A stretch of DNA of 8,774 nt from NCBI GenBank assembly GCA_045112425.1, contig JBGUHV010000133.1, positions 1 through 8,774 on the forward strand, in the 5' to 3' direction. Below are positions 1-6,304 of the stretch, piece after piece. Below the pieces are notes generated by a model. It did no database searches. It was not told the origin of the DNA and saw only the letters and a program-made list of their open reading frames with translations. Numbering within the stretch: the stretch's first letter is position 1; each line of letters starts with the position of its first letter. Origin of the DNA: CAG-103 sp045112425 (GTDB lineage Bacteria; Bacillota; Clostridia; Oscillospirales; Oscillospiraceae). Both the position numbers and the translations under genes were made by a program.

Positions 1-899
1 TGCTTGCTGAAATAGCGGTCGCCGCGATCCGGCAGGAGCGTGACCACATCGCCGCGGGCGCCGTTCTCAATCAGCTTGATGGCCGCAGCTACCGCAGCCC
101 CGGAGGACGTGCCGACGATGAGACCCTCCTTTGCCGCCAGCGCCTTCGTCTGTGCGAATGCCTCGGTGTCGGTGACCTTGATCACCTGATCCACCAGCGA
201 GAGATCCATTGTATCGGGGACAAAATCGTTTCCGATGCCCTCGATGTCATAGTCCGCGTGCGCTCCGCCGCCGATGGTAGATCCGAGAGGATCGGCCAAC
301 ACCCCCTGAATCGCAGGGTTTTGCTCCTTCAGATATTTTACAACGCCGGTAAACGTGCCTCCGCTGCCTGCACCGGCGACGAAGTAGTCGATCTTTCCTT
401 CGAGATCGCGGTAAATCTCCGGACCGGTGGTCTCATAGTGGGCGAGTGGGTTTGCTGGATTTTTGAACTGTCCCAGCATGACAGCGCCGGGGATGGAGGC
501 ACGCAGCTCCTCGGCCTTCGCCGCCGCACCAAGCATGCCCTCCTCCCGAGGCGTGTTGATGATCTCTGCGCCAAGGGCGCGCATCAGCGTCTGCTTTTCC
601 TGCGAGAACTTCGTGGGCACCACGAAAATCACGCGGTAGCCCCGCCCCAGCGCAGCGAAGGCGATGCCTAGGCCGGTGTTGCCTGCGGTGGCCTCCAGGA
701 TCGTGCCGCCGGGCTGCAGCAGTCCGCGCCGCTCCGCATCCTCGATCATATATTTCCCGACGCGATCCTTCACGCTCCCGGCAGGGTTGTAGGTCTCCAG
801 CTTTGCCCAGAGCCGAACATTCTCCGGCAGACCCAGTTTTGTCAGCCGCACGATCGGGGTATTGCCGATCAGCGCCTGCATGGATTCATATTTTGCCAT
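1..899 (-). CDS. mccA: MccA-type cysteine synthase / O-acetylserine-dependent cystathionine beta-synthase (3' end cut by window)
   Basis: PLP-dependent beta-replacement enzyme of the cysteine synthase/cystathionine beta-synthase family, cytosolic. About 299 codons are visible. The reading reaches RYFSK near the expected C-terminus, so only a few residues should lie outside the window. Visible motifs are IGNTP (residues 11-15), the PLP lysine Lys44 in NPAGSVKDR (38-46), the substrate loop TAGNTG (71-76), QFKNPANP, the GAGSGGT loop and the phosphate-binding GTSSGA near the C-terminus. No CBS regulatory domain follows. TAGNTG in place of the TSGNTG typical of CysK, and the adjacent mccB, favour MccA, which in Bacillus subtilis condenses O-acetylserine with homocysteine to cystathionine. 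A sulfide-using cysteine synthase cannot be excluded. The ATG at 899 has an AAGG Shine-Dalgarno 7-9 bases upstream and lies 4 bases after mccB's stop, so it is the third gene of the minus operon. Confidence 0.9.
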   Translation of the reverse strand, partial: MAKYESMQALIGNTPIVRLTKLGLPENVRLWAKLETYNPAGSVKDRVGKYMIEDAERRGLLQPGGTILEATAGNTGLGIAFAALGRGYRVIFVVPTKFSQEKQTLMRALGAEIINTPREEGMLGAAAKAEELRASIPGAVMLGQFKNPANPLAHYETTGPEIYRDLEGKIDYFVAGAGSGGTFTGVVKYLKEQNPAIQGVLADPLGSTIGGGAHADYDIEGIGNDFVPDTMDLSLVDQVIKVTDTEAFAQTKALAAKEGLIVGTSSGAAVAAAIKLIENGARGDVVTLLPDRGDRYFSK

Positions 900-903
900 A
901 ATG

Positions 904-2061
904 TCACACCTTACTTTGTTCGATGGCCTGCTTCAGATCGCGGAGCAGGTCGTCCGTGTTCTCAATGCCAATGGAGAGACGGATCAGCCCGTCCGTGATG
1001 CCGATCTCATCCCGGAGTGCCTTCGGGATGGCCGCGTGCGTCATCGTCGCCGGATGGCAGACGAGGCTCTCCACCCCACCCAGACTCTCCGCCAGTGCGA
1101 TCAGCTGCAGCGCGGAGAAGAACCTGCGCACGTCATATCCGTCCTGCAATTCAAACGAGAGCATCGCACCGCCGTTTTTCGCCTGGCTGCGGTTGATTTC
1201 AAAGCCCTGCGCTTCCGGCAGACCGGGATAGTACACCCGCTTCACCGCCGGGTGCGTCTGCAGAAACTCGGCTGCCCGCTGCGCATTCAAAACATGCCGG
1301 TCCATGCGCACGGCCAGTGTCTTGATACCGCGAATCAGCAGGAAGGAATCGAACGGCCCCAGCACGCCGCCGGAGGCGTTCTGCAAGAAAGCCAGCCGCT
1401 CTGCCAGCGCGGTGTCCTTCACCACGCAGAGCCCCGCGATCAGGTCACTGTGGCCACCGAGATACTTCGTAGCGCTGTGCACCACGATATCCGCGCCGAG
1501 GCGCAGCGGCTGCTGCAGATACGGCGTCATGAACGTATTATCCACCACAGCCAACGCCCCGTGGTGATGCGCGATCTCGGCGACGGCGGCGAGATCTGTA
1601 ACTCCCAACAGCGGGTTTGCCGGACTCTCCACAAGAAGCAACTTCACATCCGGCGTGAACGCTCCTTCCAGTGCGGCCGGATCCGTAGTGTCCGCGATCG
1701 TGTATGCGATTCCGAATTGGCTGAACACCTGATCCAGCAGCCGATAGGTCCCGCCGTAGACGTCCGCAGAGATCACCACACGGTCTCCGTGCCGCAGCAG
1801 ACTCAATACCGCCGTGATCGCGGCGAGGCCGGAGGCGAATGCGAAGCCTGCACTGCCGCCCTCCAGCTCTGCGATCAGCGCCTCCAGCGCCGCGCGGGTG
1901 GGATTCCCGGAGCGGGAATATTCCCATCCTGTGTTTCTTCCAAGCTCCGGCTGCTCGTAGGTAGACGTTTGATAGATGGGAACATTGACCGCGCCGGTGG
2001 TCTGATCCCCATAGATTCCGCCGTGAATCACGGCGGATTCGATGCATTGATAGGCTCCCAT
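904..2061 (-). CDS. mccB: Cystathionine gamma-lyase / gamma-synthase family PLP enzyme (MccB-type)
   Basis: Cys/Met-metabolism PLP enzyme (fold type I), cytosolic. Next to mccA it most likely cleaves cystathionine to cysteine, ammonia and 2-oxobutyrate, completing reverse transsulfuration; it may also release H2S from homocysteine. Numbered from the most upstream start (GTG 2070, 388 residues), it shows YSRSGNPTR (51-59), the ASGLAA turn (79-84), VESPANPLL (147-155), VVDNTF with the PLP-contacting Asp (175-180) and the Schiff-base lysine Lys202 in SATKYLGGHSD. Length is typical. Three in-frame starts cluster at 2070 (GTG), 2067 and 2061. AGGAG lies 8 bases before the ATG at 2061 but only 2 before 2067, so 2061 (385 residues) is preferred. 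The symporter's stop forms TGATG with the 2067 ATG, so translation is probably coupled. A gamma-synthase role is possible from sequence alone. Confidence 0.93.
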   Translation of the reverse strand: MGAYQCIESAVIHGGIYGDQTTGAVNVPIYQTSTYEQPELGRNTGWEYSRSGNPTRAALEALIAELEGGSAGFAFASGLAAITAVLSLLRHGDRVVISADVYGGTYRLLDQVFSQFGIAYTIADTTDPAALEGAFTPDVKLLLVESPANPLLGVTDLAAVAEIAHHHGALAVVDNTFMTPYLQQPLRLGADIVVHSATKYLGGHSDLIAGLCVVKDTALAERLAFLQNASGGVLGPFDSFLLIRGIKTLAVRMDRHVLNAQRAAEFLQTHPAVKRVYYPGLPEAQGFEINRSQAKNGGAMLSFELQDGYDVRRFFSALQLIALAESLGGVESLVCHPATMTHAAIPKALRDEIGITDGLIRLSIGIENTDDLLRDLKQAIEQSKV

Positions 2062-2066
2062 TTTCA

Positions 2067-3458
2067 TCACTCCTGCGTCAGTCTCGATTGATCGTATTCT
2101 GCAAAAAAGTCCCGCGTATCCTTAACTACAATCCCTCCAAACAGGATGAGAGACAACAGGTTCGGGATCGCCATCAGGCCGTTGCAGACATCCGCCGCGT
2201 CCCACAGAAGCTGGACACTGATGAGTGCGCCAGCGGCACAGATGAGCATGTGCAGCACGCGGTAGATCTTCACCCGGTGCGCCCCAAACAGAAACGCGAA
2301 GGCGGATTCGCCGTAGGTATACCAGCCAAGCACTGTGGAAAGGCAGAACAGGATCAGGGAGATGACAATCACGATCTGACCCAGCCCACCCAAATTCTGC
2401 TGAAAGGCTGTGGCGGCCAGCACCGTGCCATCGGTAACGCCGCTGTTCCACACGCCGCTGACCATGATGATGAGCGCCGTGAAGGTGCAGATCACAAAGG
2501 TGTCGAAAAAGACCTCGATGATGCCATAAAGCGCCTGGCGAACGGGCTTGTCAACCTTCGCTGTGGCATGCACCATCGCCGAGGAGCCTGTGCCCGCCTC
2601 GTTGGAGAACACGCCCCGCTGCACACCGCGCCGGATCGCGACGCCCATCGTCGCGCCTGCCACACCGCCGATCACCGCATCACCGGTGAAGGCGGATTTT
2701 ACAATGAACCAGAGTGCCTGCGGCACAAGTGTGATGTTCATAATCAGAATCACAAGGCCAAAGCCAAGATAGATGAGCGCCATGATTGGCGTGAGATATG
2801 TCGTGACGTCTGAGATCTTTTTCACGCCGCCGAAGATCACAAGCCCGTCGATGAGCAGAATCAGCGCCGCAATCATCCAGGGGATCACGCTGCTGCCTCC
2901 GGCAAGCCCGCCCACTGCGCTGTTGATCGTGTTGACCTGCAGCGCACCGCACGATACAAAGGAAACGAATACCGTGAACACTGCGAAAGCACCGCCGAGA
3001 ATTTTCGCAATGGTTTTGTGCTTCATGCCCCGGGTCAGAATGTACATGACGCCGCCGCGGAAGTTTCCTTCCTCGTCCTGCACGCGAAAATGCATAGCGA
3101 GAGCAATCTCCGCAAACTTCGTTGCCATTCCGCCAAGCGCTGCAATCCACATCCAAAAGATTGCGCCCGGGCCTCCCACAGCAATGGCATAGGCGACTCC
3201 GACAATGTTGCCGTTGCCGACACAAGAGGACAGAGCGGTCGCCAGCGCCTTGTAGGATCGGATCTGCCCTTCGCCGTCATCCGTTTTCTTCCCAACGTTG
3301 CCGACAACCTCCCGGAACGCCGTCCCAAATCGCGTGAATTGAATACCGCGCAGCCGAATCGTGAAATAGAGCCCCACGCCGAAAAATACTGCCAGCATGA
3401 TCGGACCGAACAAAAATGTTCCGAGATCTCCCAGAATTTTTCCGATGATTGCTTCCAT
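2067..3458 (-). CDS. AGCS-family amino acid (alanine/glycine):cation symporter
   Basis: Inner-membrane, Na+- or H+-coupled amino acid uptake carrier of the alanine or glycine:cation symporter family (AlsT/DagA type). The 463-residue protein is almost entirely hydrophobic helices. It carries family signatures: CVGNGNIVGVAYAI (79-92), GGPGAIFWMW (95-104), TKFAEIALA (113-121) and RGVFSNEAGTGSS (281-293). Length is typical. In-frame TTG (3479) and ATG (3467) codons exist upstream, but AGGAG is placed best (10 bases) for the ATG at 3458. It is the first structural gene of the minus operon and follows a cysteine-codon leader and terminator. Its stop overlaps mccB's start region. Family members usually carry alanine, glycine or related small amino acids. 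Position with mccB/mccA suggests a substrate useful for cysteine synthesis or cysteine itself, but that is inference. Confidence 0.94.
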   Translation of the reverse strand: MEAIIGKILGDLGTFLFGPIMLAVFFGVGLYFTIRLRGIQFTRFGTAFREVVGNVGKKTDDGEGQIRSYKALATALSSCVGNGNIVGVAYAIAVGGPGAIFWMWIAALGGMATKFAEIALAMHFRVQDEEGNFRGGVMYILTRGMKHKTIAKILGGAFAVFTVFVSFVSCGALQVNTINSAVGGLAGGSSVIPWMIAALILLIDGLVIFGGVKKISDVTTYLTPIMALIYLGFGLVILIMNITLVPQALWFIVKSAFTGDAVIGGVAGATMGVAIRRGVQRGVFSNEAGTGSSAMVHATAKVDKPVRQALYGIIEVFFDTFVICTFTALIIMVSGVWNSGVTDGTVLAATAFQQNLGGLGQIVIVISLILFCLSTVLGWYTYGESAFAFLFGAHRVKIYRVLHMLICAAGALISVQLLWDAADVCNGLMAIPNLLSLILFGGIVVKDTRDFFAEYDQSRLTQE

Positions 3459-3477
3459 TGCGATCATTCTCCTTTCC

Positions 3478-3517
3478 AAAATAAAACCGGGACGCCCGTC
3501 TCCGAGCGCCCCGGTCT
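3478..3517 (-). terminator. Leader (attenuator) intrinsic terminator upstream of the symporter
   Basis: Read on the minus strand, ACCGGGGCGCTC (3515-3504) pairs with GGGCGTCCCGGT (3497-3486). This gives a 12-bp stem with two G-U wobbles and a 6-base loop GGAGAC, followed by TTTTATTTT. The U-rich tract runs almost into the symporter's AAAGGAG ribosome binding site. No upstream gene on this strand needs ending here, since the neighbour is divergent. A regulated leader terminator is therefore the simplest reading. The 5' arm can alternatively pair with leader bases 3557-3551. Confidence 0.85.
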
Positions 3518-3536
3518 GCTTTTCCGATTCGTTTGC

Positions 3537-3653
3537 TTACAAATGCGGTTGGGCACTGAAACACGAGCATGCGTGAAAATGGACACAGCAACACCCGCAC
3601 ATCGCCACTGCCATGCGCGCCGCAGAATTGCTCTGGTGTCCAGACATGCTCAT
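3537..3653 (-). CDS. Cysteine-rich leader peptide (putative attenuation peptide)
   Basis: Short ORF in the symporter leader: 38 codons from the ATG at 3653, or 40 from the ATG at 3659, ending in TAA 17 bases before the paired part of the terminator hairpin. Its second half contains MCGCCCVHFHACSCF, six Cys codons within 13 codons (3599-3561), four of them in the first five positions. GGGAG lies 8 bases before the ATG at 3653. The expected product is not a functional protein. The Cys codons would act as a ribosome sensor for charged tRNA-Cys, as in classical amino acid attenuators and the polycysteine leader ORFs described in mycobacteria. It precedes a transporter and two cysteine-synthesis genes, which matches the codon bias. 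No T-box or SAM riboswitch consensus was found in this leader. Translation is inferred. Confidence 0.75.
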   Translation of the reverse strand: MSMSGHQSNSAARMAVAMCGCCCVHFHACSCFSAQPHL

Positions 3654-3673
3654 GATCATTACTCCCAACTTTC

Positions 3674-3692
3674 CCTATTGACTTAGTAGGTT
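3674..3692. promoter_or_regulatory. Candidate Rrf2 operator in the divergent promoter region
   Basis: CCTATT-N8-AGGTT, an interrupted palindrome with half-sites resembling CCTAYTRA around a central base. The same 11 fixed bases with the same spacing occur at 8370-8388 over the Rrf2 gene's promoter. Here the site covers the plus promoter's -35 box and sits at the start of the minus transcript, so a bound protein could block both. Assignment to the Rrf2 protein is inference from this sharing. Confidence 0.5.
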
Positions 3693-3706
3693 ATAATGGT
3701 TATACT
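3678..3706 (+). promoter_or_regulatory. Sigma-A-type promoter of the sulfurtransferase-tRNA modification operon
   Basis: TTGACT (3678-3683), a 17-base spacer and TATACT (3701-3706), with a likely start near 3713, about 50 bases before the ATG at 3763. The -35 box lies within the putative Rrf2 operator. No leader terminator is visible on this side. Confidence 0.7.
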
Positions 3707-3727
3707 GCATCAGTAATAATTTGTCAA
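3699..3727 (-). promoter_or_regulatory. Sigma-A-type promoter of the leader-symporter-mccB-mccA operon
   Basis: On the minus strand TTGACA (3727-3722), a 17-base spacer and TATAAC (3704-3699): a near-perfect housekeeping promoter. The transcript should start near 3692, giving roughly 40 bases before the leader peptide's ATG. Its -10 box overlaps the -10 box of the opposing promoter. Confidence 0.8.
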
Positions 3728-3762
3728 GTACAAATCCAGTTTTTTCAAAAGGAGTTTTTACC

Positions 3763-4785
3763 ATGGATACATTCAAACATATATCTGTGGAGGATCTGTT
3801 TCGGCAGGATCTGTCCTCCATTACGCTTCTGGACGTCCGGGAGCCGGATCAGGCGTTGCTGGGAACGATCGACGGCGCGGTCAGTCTCCCCTTCTCCGCG
3901 TTGGAAACGCAGCCAGAACTGGTGCCGAAGGGGAAGCCCGTCTATGTCTTCTGCCAGCAGGGCAATCTCAGTCTTGAGGCCTCTGCGCTGCTGCACTCAC
4001 AGGGGCTGGATGTCACGAATGTGGACGGCGGATGGAGCGCATGGCGCAGATTTATCGAAGGTCTGGCGCCTGTCGCGGTGGATGCCAAAGGGCTCAAATG
4101 CCCGGGGCCGATCGTCAAGGTGGCGGATACGCTGAAGGGGCTCCAGACGGGACAAAAGGTATACGTAGAAGCCACGGAGGATGCCTTCGCCTCCGATATC
4201 GCAGTCTGGTGCGACCGTACCGGCAACAAGCTCCTGAAGCTGGAGGTCAAACCGGACGTCATTGAGGCGCTGGTGGAGAAGGCATCCCCCGCGGTGCAGA
4301 CGGCAGCCGTGCCGCAAAACGACAAGACCTTCGTGGTCTTCTCCGGCGATCTGGACAAGACGATAGCCGCTTTCATCATGGCGAACGGCGCTGCCGCCAT
4401 GGGGCGGAGAGTGACGATGTTTTTCACGTTTTGGGGCTTAAACATCCTGCGCCGCCCAAAACCAGTTTCCGTTGTAAAGAGCTTCATTGAGCGCATGTTC
4501 GGCTTCATGATGCCGCGCGGATCAAAGAAGCTTGGACTCAGCCGCATGAACATGGGTGGGCTCGGCGCGAAGATGATCCGCTCGATCATGAAAAGCAAGG
4601 GCGTGAGCTCCCTGGAGGAATTGATGGACAGTGCTCGGACACATGGTGTGCGTCTCGTGGCCTGCCAGATGTCCATGGATATCATGGGCATTCATCAGGA
4701 GGAACTGATCGACGGCGTGGAGCTCGGCGGCGTGTCCACCTTCCTCGGCTCCGGCGAGCAGTCCGATATGAGCCTGTTTATCTGA
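3763..4785 (+). CDS. Rhodanese-TusA-DsrE multidomain sulfurtransferase
   Basis: 340-residue cytosolic persulfide-handling protein with three sulfur-carrier modules. Residues about 1-100 form a rhodanese domain with DVRE (24-27) and active-site Cys64 in CQQGNLS. Residues about 103-172 form a TusA/SirA-like domain with Cys113 in CPGP and a second Cys150. Residues about 187-340 form a DsrE/DsrE2-like domain with the conserved Cys301 in VACQMSMDIMGI. This order is known from the C-terminal part of CoA-disulfide-reductase-like flavoproteins; here the FAD/NADH oxidoreductase part is absent. AAGGAG 8 bases before the ATG at 3763 sets the start; an in-frame TTG at 3721 lacks such a site. It is first in a five-gene operon with TcdA- and TtcA-type tRNA modifiers, so it may supply sulfur for tRNA thiolation. 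The rhodanese loop lacks the usual arginine, so its substrate is uncertain. Confidence 0.9.
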   Translation: MDTFKHISVEDLFRQDLSSITLLDVREPDQALLGTIDGAVSLPFSALETQPELVPKGKPVYVFCQQGNLSLEASALLHSQGLDVTNVDGGWSAWRRFIEGLAPVAVDAKGLKCPGPIVKVADTLKGLQTGQKVYVEATEDAFASDIAVWCDRTGNKLLKLEVKPDVIEALVEKASPAVQTAAVPQNDKTFVVFSGDLDKTIAAFIMANGAAAMGRRVTMFFTFWGLNILRRPKPVSVVKSFIERMFGFMMPRGSKKLGLSRMNMGGLGAKMIRSIMKSKGVSSLEELMDSARTHGVRLVACQMSMDIMGIHQEELIDGVELGGVSTFLGSGEQSDMSLFI

Positions 4786-4797
4786 CGAGGGATTGCC

Positions 4798-5559
4798 ATG
4801 GATCAGACCGAAAGAATTCCTGTTACACGATTTCTCAGTCGGCTTGACGCTTGCTTTGACCGAAACGACATGAAGGGTGCCCGGGAGTGCCTCCGTTTTT
4901 GGGAAGGCGAAGCGCGCCGACTTGGCGATGACAGAGGCCTGCTGACCGTTTTGAACGAAGCAGTGGGCTATTACCGCCGCACGAAGAAAAAGACCCGCGC
5001 GCTGCAGGCCATGGAGGAGTGCCTGCAGCTGGCAGAAGCGCTGGGGCAGACCGAGAGTGCCTCCGGCGCAACGGTGTTCACCAACGCCGCCACAACCCTC
5101 TCCTTCTTTGGTGAGACGGCGCGGGCGCTCGCTCTGTATGACAGGGCAGCCGCCTGCTTTACTGCGCAGGGGCAGACCGCAAGCTATGAATATGCGGCGC
5201 TCTTAAATAACCGCGCCGCGATCTTCAACGAACAAAAGCGCTATGACGCGGCGGAGGCCGACTGGCAGCAGGCCATCGAAATCTTAAAACAGGTCGGATA
5301 CCACGATGGCGAGATCGCAATTTCCCTGATCATGCTGGCGCATTTGACCTATGACCGGGACGAAACGGCCATTGCGCAGGTGGAGGCACTGCTGGACGAA
5401 GCGTGGGAATATATCAATTCCGATAACCAGCCCAAAGACGGGAACTACGCCTATGTGCTCCGGAAATGCGCACCGTCGCTCGATTATTTTCAACGTCCGG
5501 ATGAGGCGCAGGCCTGCCGAGACGTGGCAAAGGAGATTTACACCGGAAATGCTGAATGA
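4798..5559 (+). CDS. Tetratricopeptide repeat protein of unknown function
   Basis: 253-residue, helix-rich, soluble protein without signal peptide or membrane segment. TPR-like helical pairs are visible across about residues 50-190, for example TNAATTLSFFGETARALALYD and then LLNNRAAIFNEQKRYDAAEADW, with the small/aromatic spacing typical of TPRs. TPRs bind protein partners; no catalytic motif is seen. GAGGG 6 bases before the ATG at 4798 supports the start, 12 bases after the sulfurtransferase stop. The end overlaps the next gene by 11 bases. Its place between the sulfurtransferase and the TcdA-like gene suggests a scaffold or adaptor for those enzymes, which is inference. Specific function is not recognisable. 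Confidence 0.85.
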   Translation: MDQTERIPVTRFLSRLDACFDRNDMKGARECLRFWEGEARRLGDDRGLLTVLNEAVGYYRRTKKKTRALQAMEECLQLAEALGQTESASGATVFTNAATTLSFFGETARALALYDRAAACFTAQGQTASYEYAALLNNRAAIFNEQKRYDAAEADWQQAIEILKQVGYHDGEIAISLIMLAHLTYDRDETAIAQVEALLDEAWEYINSDNQPKDGNYAYVLRKCAPSLDYFQRPDEAQACRDVAKEIYTGNAE

Positions 5560-6304
5560 ATTTTCCCGGACGCAGCTTTTGTTGGGCCCGGAAGCTATGG
5601 AAACGCTCGCGTGCAGCCGTGTGGCCGTGTTCGGGATCGGAGGCGTCGGCGGCTATACGGTCGAGGCTTTGGCAAGATCGGGCGTCGGCGCGCTCGATCT
5701 GATCGACGACGACAAGGTCTGCCTGACCAATATCAACCGGCAGATCCTCGCTACGCGAAAAACTATTGGAAAATACAAGGTGGATGTGGCCGCCGAGCGG
5801 ATCAGCGAAATCAATCCGCGCTGCGTGGTACGGACATACAAGACCTTTTATCTCCCGGATACGGCGGAGAAATTCGATTTCTCCCAGTATGATTATGTGG
5901 TGGATGCCATCGACACGGTGAGCGGAAAAATTCAGCTGGTGTTGGCCGCACAGGCGGCGGGAACGCCGATCATCAGCTCCATGGGCGCAGGAAACAAGCT
6001 GGACGCCTCAGCCTTTCGCGTGGCGGATATCACGCAGACCTCGGTCTGTCCGCTGGCGCGCGTCATGCGGCGGGAACTGAAAAAGCGAGGCATCCGACAT
6101 TTGAAGGTCGTCTATTCCAAAGAAAAACCCATCCGGCCGTTTGAGGATCTGAGCATCAGCTGCCGAGCCCACTGCATCTGCCCGCCGGGCACCAAGCGGC
6201 ACTGCACCGACCGACGGGACATTCCCGGCTCCGTCGCGTTCGTGCCGTCGGTCGTTGGGCTGATCATCGCGGGAGAAGTGGTAAAGGATTTGGTAAAGCT
6301 ATGA
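5549..6304 (+). CDS. tcdA: tRNA threonylcarbamoyladenosine dehydratase (TcdA/CsdL, ThiF-E1 superfamily)
   Basis: 251-residue cytosolic ThiF/MoeB/E1-like ATP-dependent enzyme. The TcdA family adenylates and cyclises t6A at position 37 of ANN-decoding tRNAs to cyclic t6A. The protein shows the family start FSRTQLLLG (5-13), nucleotide loop GIGGVGG (29-35), LIDDDKV (51-57), NINRQ (61-65), and AIDTVSGK (120-127) before the DITQTSVCPLARVMRREL block. A cysteine cluster C205-x3-C209-x-C211-x7-C219 near the C-terminus precedes IPGSVAFVPS; it could bind a metal and I believe it recurs in clostridial members. The ATG at 5549 lies inside the TPR gene's end. The nearest AAGGAG is 14 bases away, so translational coupling is likely. 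The stop overlaps the next ATG (ATGA). Sulfur-carrier activation, as in other ThiF proteins, is an alternative given the sulfurtransferase neighbour. Confidence 0.87.
   Translation: MLNEFSRTQLLLGPEAMETLACSRVAVFGIGGVGGYTVEALARSGVGALDLIDDDKVCLTNINRQILATRKTIGKYKVDVAAERISEINPRCVVRTYKTFYLPDTAEKFDFSQYDYVVDAIDTVSGKIQLVLAAQAAGTPIISSMGAGNKLDASAFRVADITQTSVCPLARVMRRELKKRGIRHLKVVYSKEKPIRPFEDLSISCRAHCICPPGTKRHCTDRRDIPGSVAFVPSVVGLIIAGEVVKDLVKL

Noticed and set aside
862..2091. Long plus-strand open frame of 409 codons opposite mccB
   Set aside because: It is antisense to a fully recognisable PLP enzyme, is Arg/Gln/His-rich without domain motifs, and is explained by GC-rich codon bias of the real gene.
3018..3686. 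Plus-strand open frame of 222 codons crossing the symporter start and leader
   Set aside because: It lies opposite the symporter, the terminator and the leader peptide, with no ribosome binding site and no family features.
3480..3692. T-box or SAM riboswitch in the symporter leader
   Set aside because: The T-box core (TGGNACCGCG-like) and SAM riboswitch conserved helices are not present; the Cys-codon ORF and terminator explain the leader better.
3692..3697. Perfect TATAAT on the plus strand as the -10 of the sulfurtransferase promoter
   Set aside because: The TTGACT box is only 8 bases upstream and no -35 box sits at 17 bases; TATACT at 3701-3706 has the correct spacing.
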